Positions 45,770-55,290 of a stretch of DNA of 64,000 nt are shown here, in pieces. The notes under the pieces are model-generated. The model was not told the DNA's origin. It searched no databases and worked only from the letters and a program-made list of their open reading frames with translations. The position numbers and the translations under genes were made by a program. The stretch is taken from the NCBI GenBank assembly GCA_003075315.1, contig QDFQ01000003.1, forward strand, positions 124,001 through 188,000, written 5' to 3'. The stretch's first letter is position 1; each line of letters starts with the position of its first letter. This stretch comes from Arthrobacter sp. TPD3018. Lineage in GTDB: Bacteria; Pseudomonadota; Alphaproteobacteria; Sphingomonadales; Sphingomonadaceae.

Positions 45770-46075
45770 ATGAAGATGGTTCTGCCCGTGTTGCTCCTTG
45801 CCCTGGCCGCGCCGGTGCCCGCGTTCGCGCAGGCGCCCGACCAGCGTCGCAGCGACCAGGAACGGGCCTATGACGCCCGCCGCAAGGGCGAAATGCTGTC
45901 GCCGCGCGCGATCGAGGCGCGGGTGATCCCGACGATGAAGGGCTATGAATATCTGGGCTTCGACCTCGATTTCGGCAGCTCGGTTTACACGCTCAAATTC
46001 ATGCGCGATGGCGTCGTGGTATGGGTCGATGTCGATGGCCGCTCGGGCCAGATCATCGGCCGCACCGGAAGATAA
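45770..46075 (+). CDS. Small exported PepSY-domain protein
   Basis: A 101-residue protein with signal peptide MKMVLPVLLLALAAPVPAFAQ. The mature part has a run of Arg/Glu followed by ARVIPTMKGYEYLGFDLDFG and VYTLKFMRDGVVVWVDVDGR, which matches the PepSY fold and ends in a GQIIGR-type strand. PepSY proteins often inhibit proteases or modulate sensor kinases in the periplasm. It ends 12 bases before a response regulator gene, so it may tune the adjacent kinase (inference). ATG 45758 is an alternative start. Confidence 0.77.
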   Translation: MKMVLPVLLLALAAPVPAFAQAPDQRRSDQERAYDARRKGEMLSPRAIEARVIPTMKGYEYLGFDLDFGSSVYTLKFMRDGVVVWVDVDGRSGQIIGRTGR

Positions 46076-46087
46076 AGAGGGACTGAC

Positions 46088-46753
46088 ATGCGCGTTCTGA
46101 TCGTCGAGGACGAGCCGAATCTCGGGACACAGCTCAAGAACACGCTCGAAGGCGCGGGTTATGCCATCGATCTCGCCACCGATGGCGAAGAGGGGCACTT
46201 CCTGGGCTCCACCGAGAATTACGACGCGATCGTGCTCGACCTCGGCCTGCCGGAGATCGACGGCCTGACCGTGCTCGATCGCTGGCGCAAGGAAGGCAAG
46301 ACGATGCCCGTGCTCGTCCTCACTGCGCGCGACAGCTGGTCCGACAAGGTGGCGGGCCTCGATGCCGGCGCCGACGATTACGTCGCCAAGCCGTTCCAGA
46401 CCGAGGAACTGATCGCCCGCCTGCGCGCGCTGATCCGCCGCGCGTCGGGCAATGCATCGAGCGAACTCACCGCCGGCGACGTCCGCCTCGACACCCGCTC
46501 GGGCAAGGTCACCAAGGCCGGCGAACCGGTGAAGCTGACCGCGCAGGAATATAAGCTGCTCAGCTACCTGCTCCACCACAAGGGCAAGGTGGTCAGCCGT
46601 ACCGAGCTGATCGAACATATCTACGATCAGGACTTCGACCGCGATTCGAACACGATCGAAGTGTTCGTGACGCGCATCCGCAAGAAGCTGGGCCAGGACG
46701 TCATCACCACGATCCGCGGCCTCGGCTACAGCCTCGAAGACCCCGACGCCTGA
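46088..46753 (+). CDS. OmpR/PhoB-family response regulator
   Basis: A 221-residue two-component regulator. The receiver domain has acidic residues EDE (7-9), phospho-acceptor Asp51 in IVLDLGLP, and the conserved Thr and Lys (VLTARDSW, VAKPFQ). The C-terminal winged helix contains EPVKLTAQEYKLLSYLLHHK and NTIEVFVTRIRKKLG. GAGGGAC precedes the ATG. It lies between the PepSY gene and its probable kinase partner, 35 bases downstream. Confidence 0.93.
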   Translation: MRVLIVEDEPNLGTQLKNTLEGAGYAIDLATDGEEGHFLGSTENYDAIVLDLGLPEIDGLTVLDRWRKEGKTMPVLVLTARDSWSDKVAGLDAGADDYVAKPFQTEELIARLRALIRRASGNASSELTAGDVRLDTRSGKVTKAGEPVKLTAQEYKLLSYLLHHKGKVVSRTELIEHIYDQDFDRDSNTIEVFVTRIRKKLGQDVITTIRGLGYSLEDPDA

Positions 46754-46788
46754 CCGGCGCAGGGCACGGCCGGACATAGCTGACGCGC

Positions 46789-48186
46789 ATGGATACGCCC
46801 CCGCTCGCCGAAGCGCCGCCCCGCGCCCGCGCGAAGACCACCGGATCGCTCTCGCGCCGCATGATCCTGATCGCGGCGGCGTGGATCGGGCTGCTGCTGG
46901 TCGGCGGCGGCTTCGCGCTCGATCGCGTGCTGGTCTCCGCGGTCACGCGCAACTTCGACGATCAGCTGCAATATGTGCTGCGCTCGCTGCTCGCCTCGTC
47001 GGAGATCGGGCCCGATGGCGAGGTGCTGTTCAGCCGCGACGCCGCCACTGATCCGCGCTTCGTCGAACCCTATTCGGGCCTCTACTGGCAGGTGTCGGCG
47101 CCCGGCGCGCAGGTCGGCGGCGACGCCTTCTTCCGCTCGCGCTCGCTGTGGGACCGGCGCCTGCAATTCGGCGGCCGGCACGAAGACCGCAACATCCACA
47201 TCTACGACAGCCGCCAGTTCCCCGACGAAAAGCTCCGGATCGTCGAACGCGACGCGCAGCTGCCGGGGTCGAAGGTCCATTGGCGCTTCCAGGTCGCGCA
47301 GGGGCGCGGCACGCTCGACGCGCAGATCACCGTGCTGCGGCGAACGTTGGTGCGCAGCTTCGCGCTGCTCGGGCTGGGGCTCGTCGTGCTGGCGTGGCTC
47401 CAGACCTCCTACGGCCTGTGGCCGCTGCGCCGCGTGCGTGAGGAGATCGCCCGGATGCGCGCCGGCCAGTCGAACCGCATCGATACCGCCATGCCCGACG
47501 AGGTCGCGCCGATGGTGGAGGAGCTGAACGCGCTCATCGAACATAACGAACGCCAGGCCGAGGAGGCGCGCCGCCACGCCGGCAACCTCGCCCATGCGCT
47601 CAAGACGCCGCTGACGGTCATCATGAACGCCGCGACCGCGCAGTCGGAAGACCTCGCCGACACCGTGATCCGCGAAGCGCGCACGATGCGGCGTCAGGTC
47701 GATCACCATCTCGCCCGCGCCCGCGCCGTCGGCCGCCGCGGCTCCGCGCACAGCCGTGCGGACGTCTGGCCCAGCCTCGAATCGGTCGAGCGCGCGGTGG
47801 CACGGCTGTACCGCCACGTCCGCATCGACATCACCGGGCCCAAGGACCTGCAGGTCCATGTCGAACGGCAGGACCTCGACGAAATGCTCGGCAACCTTGT
47901 CGAGAATGCCGCGAAGTATGGCGGCGGCAGCGTGTTCGTGACGGTGACGGGGCAGGCGGGCTTCGTCGAACTCATGATCGAGGACGATGGCGTCGGCATT
48001 CCCGAGGAGGACCGCATCCGCATCTTCGACCGCGGTGTGCGGCTGGATACGGGTAAGCCCGGCACCGGGCTGGGCCTCGCGATCGTCCGCGACGTCGCCG
48101 AAATCTACGGCGGCACCGTCGCACTGGAGGAAAGCGAGGACCTTGGCGGCCTGCTCGTCCGCCTCCGACTGCCTGCCGCGAATTGA
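46789..48186 (+). CDS. Membrane sensor histidine kinase
   Basis: A 465-residue kinase with two membrane helices (about 25-45 and 187-207) flanking a periplasmic sensor of about 140 residues, a HAMP-like linker beginning WPLRRVREEIARMRAG, a phospho-acceptor His269 in NLAHALKTPLTVI, and an ATPase domain with LGNLVENAAKYGGG, DDGVGIPEEDR and GTGLGLAIV. The sensor region with LYWQVSAPG and RSRSLWDRRL is of the PhoQ-like/FeuQ group. It forms a three-gene unit with the response regulator and PepSY protein. Confidence 0.92.
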   Translation: MDTPPLAEAPPRARAKTTGSLSRRMILIAAAWIGLLLVGGGFALDRVLVSAVTRNFDDQLQYVLRSLLASSEIGPDGEVLFSRDAATDPRFVEPYSGLYWQVSAPGAQVGGDAFFRSRSLWDRRLQFGGRHEDRNIHIYDSRQFPDEKLRIVERDAQLPGSKVHWRFQVAQGRGTLDAQITVLRRTLVRSFALLGLGLVVLAWLQTSYGLWPLRRVREEIARMRAGQSNRIDTAMPDEVAPMVEELNALIEHNERQAEEARRHAGNLAHALKTPLTVIMNAATAQSEDLADTVIREARTMRRQVDHHLARARAVGRRGSAHSRADVWPSLESVERAVARLYRHVRIDITGPKDLQVHVERQDLDEMLGNLVENAAKYGGGSVFVTVTGQAGFVELMIEDDGVGIPEEDRIRIFDRGVRLDTGKPGTGLGLAIVRDVAEIYGGTVALEESEDLGGLLVRLRLPAAN

Positions 48187-48189
48187 GTC

Positions 48190-48330
48190 CCGATCAAATC
48201 CTCCCCGGCACGGGGAGGGGGACCATGCGTAGCATGGTGGAGGGGCAGCGCCGCATTGTATTGCTGCTTGGCTGCCCCTCCGTCACCGCTTTGCGGTGCC
48301 ACCTCCCTGTGCCGGGGAGGATCGGGTTTC
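48190..48330. repeat. Two-armed palindromic repeat, CCTCCCCGG type
   Basis: The left end GATCAAATCCTCCCCGGCAC and the right end GTGCCGGGGAGGATCGGG are inverted, with inner arms GGAGGGGCAGC / GCTGCCCCTCC. This class is seen only once in the window. The 190-base gap after the kinase contains nothing else. Confidence 0.85.
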
Positions 48331-48376
48331 ACCGCACACCATTGTGTAGCGACCACCTCCCCCGCTAACGCGCGCC

Positions 48377-49054
48377 ATGCCCGCCTTCCGCCCGATCCTC
48401 GCCGGTGCCCAGTTCGGCGACCGCCTCCGCGCCGGCCTAGGCGCCGCCTGCGGTATCCTGTTCGCCGGGTTGATCGCCGCGCTCGCCACCCATGCGGGCG
48501 TATCGCCCCTGCTCGTCGCCCCGATCGGCGCCAGCGCGGTGCTCGTCTTCGCGGTCCCCGCCAGCCCGCTCGCGCAGCCCTGGTCGGTGGTCGGCGGCAA
48601 CACCGTCTCGGGCCTGTGGGCGCTGCTCGTCGTCGCGCTCGTGCCGCATACGGCGCTCGCCGCCGCGATCGCGGTCGGCGGGGCGATCGTCGTCATGTCG
48701 CTGGCGCGCTGCCTGCATCCGCCCGGCGGCGCGGTGGCGTTGAGCGTCGTGCTGATGACCGCCGCGCACACGCCGGCGAGCCCGTGGTTTCCGCTATCGC
48801 CGGTCGCGCTCGATTCGGCGCTGCTCGTCCTCGTCGGCCTCGCCTTCCACCGCGTGTCCGGCCATGCCTATCCGCACCGCGTCGCCGCGGCGCCCGCGTC
48901 ACCCTTCACGACTGCTGACATCGACGCCGCGCTCGCCGACATGCACGAGACGTTCGACATCGCCCGCGAAGACCTCGACGCGCTGCTCGCCCGCGCCGCG
49001 CATCACGCGCGTGTCAGGCAGGCACAGCCAGGCCGCTCAGCACCTCGGCGGTGA
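48377..49054 (+). CDS. HPP family membrane protein
   Basis: A 225-residue inner-membrane protein with five or six hydrophobic helices. The family motif is [18 protein letters not shown] (about 113-130), preceded by [23 protein letters not shown]. Some HPP proteins are thought to transport nitrite in plastids and cyanobacteria; the bacterial role is otherwise unknown. A soluble C-terminal tail with [20 protein letters not shown] follows. Its last 41 bases overlap the convergent LLM gene. Confidence 0.88.
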   Translation: MPAFRPILAGAQFGDRLRAGLGAACGILFAGLIAALATHAGVSPLLVAPIGASAVLVFAVPASPLAQPWSVVGGNTVSGLWALLVVALVPHTALAAAIAVGGAIVVMSLARCLHPPGGAVALSVVLMTAAHTPASPWFPLSPVALDSALLVLVGLAFHRVSGHAYPHRVAAAPASPFTTADIDAALADMHETFDIAREDLDALLARAAHHARVRQAQPGRSAPRR

Positions 49055-50012
49055 TCGCCAGGCTCCGCTTGCGCGCCTCGTGGTCGTAGATCGCGCTCGC
49101 GACCATCACCTCGTCGACGCCCGTCCGCTCGAGGAACGCCGCGGTCTGGCGCGCCACGGTGTCGGGCGATCCCACCGCCGAACATTGCAGCACATGGTCG
49201 AGGATCCCCGACCCCTGCGGCCCCAGCGACGCGCGATAGCCCGCGACCGGCGGCGGCAGCTGGCGCGGATTGCCGGTCCGCAGCGCCACGAACGACTGCT
49301 GCTGCGAACTCGCCAGCAGCTCGGCCTCTTCGTCGGTATCGGCGGCGAAGACGTTGAACCCCGCCATCGCATACGGCCGGTCGAGCTGCGCCGAGGGGCG
49401 GAAATCGCGCCGATAGATCGCCAGCGCCGCATCCAGCGCATCGGGCGCGAAGTGCGAGGCGAAGGCATACGGCAGCCCCAGCGCCGCCGCGAGCTGTGCC
49501 CCGAAGGTGCTCGACCCCAAAATCCACAATGGCACGTTCGCCCCCGCGCCGGGCGTGGCTGCGATTCCGGTCCGCCCGTCGTCCGCGAAATAGCTCTGCA
49601 ATTCCATCACGTCGCGCGGGAAGGCATTGGGGTCGCTGTCCAGCGTTCGCCGCATCGCCTGCGCGACGCGCTGGTCCGATCCCGGCGCGCGGCCCAGCCC
49701 CAGGTCGATCCGCCCTGGGAACAGCGCGTCCAGCGTGCCGAACTGTTCGGCGATGATCAGCGGCGCATGGTTGGGCAGCATGATCCCGCCCGCGCCGACG
49801 CGGATCGTCTTGGTTGCCGCTGCGACATGGCCGATCACCACTGCGGTCGCCGCGCTGGCGATACCGCGCATGCCATGATGCTCCGCCACCCAATATCGCT
49901 GGAAGCCCAAGGTTTCGGCATGCCGCGCCAGATCGGCGGCATTGGCCAGCGATTGCGAGACGGTGCCGCCTTCGACGACGGGCACCAGATCGAGCAGGGA
50001 AAAGCGTGTCAT
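49014..50012 (-). CDS. LLM class flavin-dependent oxidoreductase
   Basis: A 332-residue bacterial luciferase-like protein, probably an FMNH2- or F420-dependent monooxygenase, substrate unknown. Motifs are [63 protein letters not shown] and [20 protein letters not shown], which are those of the MsnO8-type LLM subgroup. ATG 50012 gives the family N-terminus. Its 3' end overlaps the HPP gene tail by 41 bases in the opposite direction. Confidence 0.92.
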   Translation of the reverse strand: MTRFSLLDLVPVVEGGTVSQSLANAADLARHAETLGFQRYWVAEHHGMRGIASAATAVVIGHVAAATKTIRVGAGGIMLPNHAPLIIAEQFGTLDALFPGRIDLGLGRAPGSDQRVAQAMRRTLDSDPNAFPRDVMELQSYFADDGRTGIAATPGAGANVPLWILGSSTFGAQLAAALGLPYAFASHFAPDALDAALAIYRRDFRPSAQLDRPYAMAGFNVFAADTDEEAELLASSQQQSFVALRTGNPRQLPPPVAGYRASLGPQGSGILDHVLQCSAVGSPDTVARQTAAFLERTGVDEVMVASAIYDHEARKRSLAITAEVLSGLAVPA

Positions 50013-50131
50013 GCCCTCAACATGGGAATGCGAACGATCGCTCGCAATCCTAGTCCTGCTTGCCGCCCCCCAAGCCAAAGCGCCTCGCCTTCGCTTGTGC
50101 CCGCCCGCTGCGCCGCCTAGACGCGCCGACG

Positions 50132-50797
50132 ATGCTGCCCGCGCTCGCCCATATCGACACCTGGATCTTCGATCTGGACAATACGCTCTATCCGGCGCGT
50201 GCGAATCTGTTCGCGCAGATCGACCAGCGGATGACCGATTATGTCGCGCGGCTGCTCGAACTGCCGTGGGACGAGGCGCGCCGGCTCCAGAAGGACTATT
50301 TCCACCGCCACGGCACGACGCTGACCGGGCTGATGGCCGAACACCACGTCGATCCGCACGACTTCCTCGCCGACGTTCACGCGATCGAGATGGACGTGCT
50401 GGAGGCCGACGCCCCGCTCGCCGCCGCGATCGCGCAACTGCCCGGCCGCAAGCTCGTCTTCACCAACGGCGACAAGCCCTATGCGCTGCGCGTCCTCGAC
50501 CGCTTGGGCCTGGGCGATGCGTTCGAGGCGGTGCACGACATCCACGCGATGGACCTGGTGCCGAAGCCCCACGCCTCGGCCTACGCCGGCCTCTGCGCCG
50601 CCTTCGGTATCGATCCCACCCGCGCGATCTTTTTCGAAGACATGGCGCGCAACCTCACGCCCGCCAAGGCGATCGGCATGACCACGGTCTGGATCGACAA
50701 CGGCTCCGAACAGGGGCCGGAGGACGCGCGCGACCATATCGATTTCACCGTCCACGACCTCGCGCCGTGGCTGCAACACGTCATGGAGGCATCATGA
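50132..50797 (+). CDS. HAD-family pyrimidine 5'-nucleotidase
   Basis: A 221-residue HAD hydrolase of the SDT1/PPM1 type that would dephosphorylate pyrimidine mononucleotides. Motif I is [11 protein letters not shown] (10-20) with the nucleophile Asp, motif II VFTNGDK, and motif III/IV KPHASAY and [17 protein letters not shown]. The cap is the small helical type with [16 protein letters not shown] 50132 is chosen by homology. The stop overlaps the start of dapD by four bases (ATGA), so the two genes are coupled. Confidence 0.9.
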   Translation: MLPALAHIDTWIFDLDNTLYPARANLFAQIDQRMTDYVARLLELPWDEARRLQKDYFHRHGTTLTGLMAEHHVDPHDFLADVHAIEMDVLEADAPLAAAIAQLPGRKLVFTNGDKPYALRVLDRLGLGDAFEAVHDIHAMDLVPKPHASAYAGLCAAFGIDPTRAIFFEDMARNLTPAKAIGMTTVWIDNGSEQGPEDARDHIDFTVHDLAPWLQHVMEAS

Positions 50798-51621
50798 GCC
50801 AGGATCTTCAGCCCGTCATCGATTCCGCGTGGGAGGCCCGCGCCGATCTGGGCTTCGGCACGATGGGCGAGGTGCGCAATGCGGTCGACAGCGCCCTCGC
50901 GCTGCTCGACGCCGGCACGGCGCGCGTCGCCGAACCGGACGGCAATGGCGGCTGGCGCGTCAACCAGTGGCTCAAGAAGGCGGTGCTGCTCTCGTTCCGC
51001 CTCAACGACAACAGTCTGATCGATAACGGCCCCGGCGCCGGCCATTGGTTCGACAAGGTGCCGAGCAAGTTCTCCGGCTGGAGCGAGGCGGAATTCCGCG
51101 CCGCCGGTTTCCGCGCCGTCCCCGGCAGCGTCGTGCGCCGCGGCGCCTATGTCGCCCCCGGTGCCATCCTGATGCCGAGCTTCGTCAACATCGGTGCCTA
51201 TGTCGGTGAAGGCACGATGGTCGACACCTGGGCGACCGTCGGCTCGTGCGCGCAGATCGGCAAGAACGTCCATTTGTCGGGCGGCGCCGGCATCGGCGGC
51301 GTGCTCGAACCGCTCCAGGCCGATCCCGTCATCATCGGCGACGGCGCCTTCATCGGCGCCCGCGCCGAGGTTGCCGAGGGCGTCCGCGTCGGCGAAGGCG
51401 CGGTGCTGTCGATGGGCGTCTATCTCGGCGCCTCGACCAAGATCGTCGATCGCGAGACGGGCGAAGTCTTCAAGGGCGAAGTGCCGCCCTATGCGGTCGT
51501 GGTGCCCGGCTCGATGGGCGGCGGCGACGGCAAGCCGTCCCTGTACTGCGCCGTCATCGTCAAGCGCGTCGACGCCCAGACGCGCAGCAAGACCAGCATC
51601 AACGACCTGCTGAGGGACTGA
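50794..51621 (+). CDS. dapD: 2,3,4,5-tetrahydropyridine-2,6-dicarboxylate N-succinyltransferase
   Basis: A 275-residue left-handed beta-helix enzyme of the succinylase branch of lysine and meso-diaminopimelate synthesis. The N-terminal domain has [20 protein letters not shown], the helix has hexapeptide repeats ([37 protein letters not shown]), and the active-site [16 protein letters not shown] is intact, as is the C-terminal [15 protein letters not shown]. It overlaps the preceding HAD gene by four bases. Confidence 0.97.
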   Translation: MSQDLQPVIDSAWEARADLGFGTMGEVRNAVDSALALLDAGTARVAEPDGNGGWRVNQWLKKAVLLSFRLNDNSLIDNGPGAGHWFDKVPSKFSGWSEAEFRAAGFRAVPGSVVRRGAYVAPGAILMPSFVNIGAYVGEGTMVDTWATVGSCAQIGKNVHLSGGAGIGGVLEPLQADPVIIGDGAFIGARAEVAEGVRVGEGAVLSMGVYLGASTKIVDRETGEVFKGEVPPYAVVVPGSMGGGDGKPSLYCAVIVKRVDAQTRSKTSINDLLRD

Positions 51622-51640
51622 GTTTCCACCCAACCCACTC

Positions 51641-51736
51641 CGTCATTCCCGCGAAGGCGGGAATCCAGACGCGCTATCGTCTCGATTCTATCGCTGACGT
51701 CAGAGGTTATGGATCCCCGCCTTCGCGGGGATGACG
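51641..51736. repeat. Two-armed palindromic repeat, CGTCATTCCCGC type
   Basis: Left arm CGTCATTCCCGCGAAGGCGG and right arm ending GCCTTCGCGGGGATGACG, with the centre GTCAGAGGTTATGGAT nearly the same as in the copy at 11990. Confidence 0.9.
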
Positions 51737-51771
51737 AATGGGGCGCACTGCCACACCCCGTCGAATCTGCG

Positions 51772-51800
51772 TTGTACCCCGCCCCGCCAGCGTCTATCAG
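51772..51800 (+). promoter_or_regulatory. Putative promoter of glpX
   Basis: TTGTAC (51772-51777) and TATCAG (51795-51800) are 17 bases apart. The region shares the exact 12-mer CGTCTATCAGGC with the putative petABC promoter. Leader about 25-30 bases to the ATG. Confidence 0.4.
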
Positions 51801-51831
51801 GCCCGTTATACACGTTAAACGGAAGGCTCCC

Positions 51832-52794
51832 ATGTCCGACGCCAGCACGCTCCTCGATCGGGTTCTCGTCCTCGAAATGGTGCGTGTCACCGAAGCGGCG
51901 GCGATCGCCGCCTCGACGCTGACCGGGCGCGGCGACGAAAAGGCGGCGGATGCCGCGGCGGTGGAGGCGATGCGCGCCGCGCTCAACGAGCTCGACATCG
52001 ACGGCACCGTCGTGATCGGCGAGGGCGAGCGCGACGAGGCGCCGATGCTGTTCATCGGTGAAAAGGTCGGCAGCGGAAACGGCCCGGCGATCGACATCGC
52101 ACTCGATCCGCTGGAAGGCACGACGATCTGCGCCAAGGCCGGCCCCAACAGCCTCGCGGTCCTCGCCATCGCCGAAGCCGGCGGCCTGCTCAACGCGCCC
52201 GACGTCTATATGGACAAGATCGCGGTCGGCCCGGGCCTGCCCGCCGGCGTCATCGACCTCGACAAGTCGCCGACCGAGAATATCAAGGCGATCGCCGCGG
52301 CCAAGGGCGTCGCCCCCAATGAAATCATCGCCTGCGTCCTCGATCGCCCGCGCCACGAAGCGCTGATCGCCGAGCTGCGCGGCCTCGGCGTCGGCGTGAT
52401 GCTGATCGGCGATGGCGACGTCGCGGGTGTCATCGCCACCGCTGATCCGGACACGACGATCGACGTCTACATGGGCTCGGGCGGCGCGCCGGAAGGCGTC
52501 CTCGCCTGCGCCGCGCTGCGCTGCGTCGGCGGCCAGTTCAAGGGCCGGCTGCTGTTTCGCAACGACGACGAACGCGCCCGCGCGCGCAAATGGGGCATCG
52601 CCGACCTCGACAAGCAATACGACCTCGAGGAACTGGCGAAGGGCGACTGCATCTTCGCCGCGACCGGCGTCACCGACGGCTCGCTGCTCGAAGGCGTCAA
52701 GCGCCGCAAGGGCAAGATGACCACCGAAAGCGTCGTCATGCGCGCCTCCACCGGCACCGTCCGCTGGGTCAAGGGCGAACACCGCACCGCGTAA
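51832..52794 (+). CDS. glpX: Class II fructose-1,6-bisphosphatase
   Basis: A 320-residue cytosolic enzyme of gluconeogenesis. Metal and substrate motifs are VVIGEGERDEAPMLFIGEKV, DIALDPLEGTTICAKAGPN, YMDKIAVGPG, IGDGDVAGVI and MGSGGAPEGVLAC. Length is normal for class II. The frame is open back to 51709 through a palindromic repeat, but ATG 51832 with GGAAGG upstream is the natural start. Sphingomonads with an Entner-Doudoroff pathway need it for growth on organic acids. Confidence 0.95.
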   Translation: MSDASTLLDRVLVLEMVRVTEAAAIAASTLTGRGDEKAADAAAVEAMRAALNELDIDGTVVIGEGERDEAPMLFIGEKVGSGNGPAIDIALDPLEGTTICAKAGPNSLAVLAIAEAGGLLNAPDVYMDKIAVGPGLPAGVIDLDKSPTENIKAIAAAKGVAPNEIIACVLDRPRHEALIAELRGLGVGVMLIGDGDVAGVIATADPDTTIDVYMGSGGAPEGVLACAALRCVGGQFKGRLLFRNDDERARARKWGIADLDKQYDLEELAKGDCIFAATGVTDGSLLEGVKRRKGKMTTESVVMRASTGTVRWVKGEHRTA

Positions 52795-52877
52795 GGGGAG
52801 GGGCGGGCGCCGCTACGCCCGCCAACCGTCCCCCCAGCATCCACCGTTATCCCGGCATCCACCGTCGCCTCACCAAC

Positions 52878-53029
52878 CGTCATCCCAGCGAAGGCTGGGA
52901 TCTCCCCGTGCTAGCACGCGGCAGGAGTCGTCAGAGGCCCCAGCCTTCGCTGGGGCGACGACCGGGCTTGAGGATTCAACCCTCGCACCCCGCAGGAGCC
53001 GCGGGAGGCCCCAGCCTTCGCTGGGACGC
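52878..53029. repeat. Palindromic repeat with an extra arm, CGTCATCCCAGC type
   Basis: CGTCATCCCAGCGAAGGCTG (left) and CAGCCTTCGCTGGGGCGACG (ending 52960) are inverted; a second right arm CCCCAGCCTTCGCTGGGACG follows at about 53010-53029, so this element has 1.5 units. The 366-base gap between glpX and the M48 gene holds nothing else clear. Confidence 0.85.
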
Positions 53030-53160
53030 CAGCCTTGGATAGCCCCGCTCACCCCCCGTTCACCCGCCCACCGCTAGCCATCCGTCGCATGCCCGCCAGC
53101 ATCCGTCGTTTGCCCGTGACCCCGCCGTCCGCCCCGCCTATGATCGCGTGCGTGCCTGCC

Positions 53161-54513
53161 ATGAAGCGCCTCGTCATCGCCGCCGCCGCCAGCGTGCTGC
53201 TGGCCGCCCAGCCGGCCTATGCCCAGTCGATCCTGCGCGATGCCGAGACGGAGGCGATGTTCGCCGACATGTCCACGCCGCTGGTCAAGGCGGCGGGCCT
53301 GTCGCCGCGCGACGTCAAGGTCGTGCTGATCAACGACGATTCGATCAACGCCTTCGTTGCGGGCGGCCAGACGGTCTACGTCCATTCGGGCCTGCTGCAG
53401 GCGGCGACCAACGCCAACCAGGTGCAGGGCGTCATCGCGCACGAACTGGGGCATATCGCCGACGGGCACGTCGTTCTCGCCGATGCCGGCATCAAGCCTG
53501 CGATGCACATCACGCTTCTGTCGATGGTCCTCGGCCTCGCCGCCGTCGCGGCCGGCGCGGGCGAGGCGGGGGCGGGGCTGATGGCGCTCGGCCAGCAGGC
53601 CGGCATGGGCAAGTATCTCTCGTTCAGCCGTACGCAGGAATCCTCCGCCGACGCGGCCGGGGCGCGCTTCCTCACCACCGCCGGGATCACGGGGAAGGGG
53701 ATGCTCACCTTCTTCAAGACGTTGCAGCAGCAGGAATATCGCTACGGCGTCGAGAATATCGACCCGTTCATGCAAACCCACCCGCTGTCGGGCGAGCGTA
53801 TCGCCAATCTGACCGCGGTGCTCACCGCCGCGCCGTCGTGGAACACGCCGTCCGACCCGGCGCTCGAGGAACGCTTCCGCCGCGTGAAGGCGAAGCTCGA
53901 AGGCTATGTCATGCCGCCCGAGCGGACGCTGCGCGACTTCCCCGACACCGACACCAGCATCTACGCGCATTACGCCCGCGCCTATGCCTATCATAAGGCC
54001 GGCTATCCCGACAAAGCCGACGCCGAATCGCTGGCGCTGATCAGGGCCAAGCCCGACGATCCCTATTTCCAGGAAATCCGCGGCCAGATCCTGCTCGAAG
54101 CCGGCAAGCCCGCCGACGCCATCGCGCCCCTGCGCGCCGCGACCGAAGGCTCGCGCAACAACCCGCTGATCGCCACCACCTTCGGCCATGCGCTGATCGC
54201 GACCGAGGACAAGACGCATTATCCCGAGGCGATCCGCGTCCTCCGCGTCGCCACCGGGCGCGACGATGAGAACCCTTTCGCCTGGTATCAGCTCGGTACC
54301 GCCTATGAACTGACCGGCGACACCGCGCGCGCCGCGCTCGCCACCGCCGAACGCGCGAGCATGGACGGCGACATGCGCACCGCCGCACAAAGCGCGCGTT
54401 ACGCGCTCGCCAATATCCCCAAGAACACGCCCGACTGGATTCGGGCGCAGGACATCGCCATGGCCGCGCAGAACGACATGGACGACAACCCCAAGAAATA
54501 TAAGAAGAGATGA
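53161..54513 (+). CDS. M48 family metalloprotease with TPR region, BepA-like
   Basis: A 450-residue exported zinc protease with signal peptide ending at AYAQS (residue 22). The protease domain has NAFVAGGQTVYVHSGLL, the zinc motif HELGH (94-98) and the third ligand region ESSADAAGARFL. From about 280 on, helical TPR-type repeats follow. This is the layout of BepA/YfgC, a periplasmic chaperone/protease for outer-membrane protein assembly. The last four bases overlap the DsbA-family gene, a pairing that fits folding and disulfide control of envelope proteins. Confidence 0.92.
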   Translation: MKRLVIAAAASVLLAAQPAYAQSILRDAETEAMFADMSTPLVKAAGLSPRDVKVVLINDDSINAFVAGGQTVYVHSGLLQAATNANQVQGVIAHELGHIADGHVVLADAGIKPAMHITLLSMVLGLAAVAAGAGEAGAGLMALGQQAGMGKYLSFSRTQESSADAAGARFLTTAGITGKGMLTFFKTLQQQEYRYGVENIDPFMQTHPLSGERIANLTAVLTAAPSWNTPSDPALEERFRRVKAKLEGYVMPPERTLRDFPDTDTSIYAHYARAYAYHKAGYPDKADAESLALIRAKPDDPYFQEIRGQILLEAGKPADAIAPLRAATEGSRNNPLIATTFGHALIATEDKTHYPEAIRVLRVATGRDDENPFAWYQLGTAYELTGDTARAALATAERASMDGDMRTAAQSARYALANIPKNTPDWIRAQDIAMAAQNDMDDNPKKYKKR

Positions 54514-55223
54514 CCCGATACACTTTCCCGCTGATCGCGGCTCTCGGTGCCGTGATCGGCGCGGGCGCCGTCTGGAGCTACGATCGCTTCGCCTCGCCGG
54601 GCGGCCCCGACCAGGCGCGGATCGAGCGCGTCGTCCACGATTACGTCCTCAGCCATCCCGAGATCATTCCGCAGGCGATGCAGAAGCTGCAGGACCAGCA
54701 ATCGGGCCAGGCCGTCGCCGCCAACCGCCGCGACATCGAAACCCCGTTCGGCAGCGCCTGGGCGGGCAACCCCAAAGGCGATGTCACGCTGGTCGAATAT
54801 TTCGACTATAATTGCGGCTATTGCCGCGCCTCGCTGCCGATGATCGCCGACCTTATCAAGCGCGATCCCAAGCTGCGCGTCGTCTACCGCGACCTGCCCA
54901 TCCTGTCCGACGAGAGCCGCGTCGCCGCCCGCGCCAGCCTGCTCGCCGCGCAGCAGGGCAAGTTCCAGGCCTTCCACGACGCGCTCTATGCCGGCGGCCC
55001 GGTCAGCGACGCCTCGATCCAGGCGGCGGCGGCGAAGGCGGGCGTCAGCCTGTCGGGCCTGCAAAGCCCCCTCATCACCGCCGAGATCGCGAAGAACATG
55101 CAGACCGCGGTCAAGCTCGGCATGAACGGCACGCCGAGTTGGGTCGTCGGCGACCGCATCCTGTCCGGTGCGCTGCCGATCGAGGAGATCGAGAAGGCGA
55201 TCCAGGCGGCGCGGGCACGGTAA
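54510..55223 (+). CDS. DsbA family thiol-disulfide oxidoreductase
   Basis: A 237-residue periplasmic thioredoxin-fold protein with an N-terminal anchor or signal (about 5-24). The active site CGYC is at 102-105 in EYFDYNCGYC, the cis-Pro loop is NGTPSWVVGD, and the N-terminal segment has ERVVHDYVLSHPEIIPQAMQ, seen in the Com1/ScsC-like branch with a dimerisation or trimerisation helix. It may be an isomerase or oxidase. Its start overlaps the M48 protease stop by four bases. Confidence 0.92.
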   Translation: MTRYTFPLIAALGAVIGAGAVWSYDRFASPGGPDQARIERVVHDYVLSHPEIIPQAMQKLQDQQSGQAVAANRRDIETPFGSAWAGNPKGDVTLVEYFDYNCGYCRASLPMIADLIKRDPKLRVVYRDLPILSDESRVAARASLLAAQQGKFQAFHDALYAGGPVSDASIQAAAAKAGVSLSGLQSPLITAEIAKNMQTAVKLGMNGTPSWVVGDRILSGALPIEEIEKAIQAARAR

Positions 55224-55290
55224 GCGGACCGGTTATCGCATTAGCACTTTGTCAAAGTCCGGAATGCTAGTCCTGTCGAAAGGACATTTC

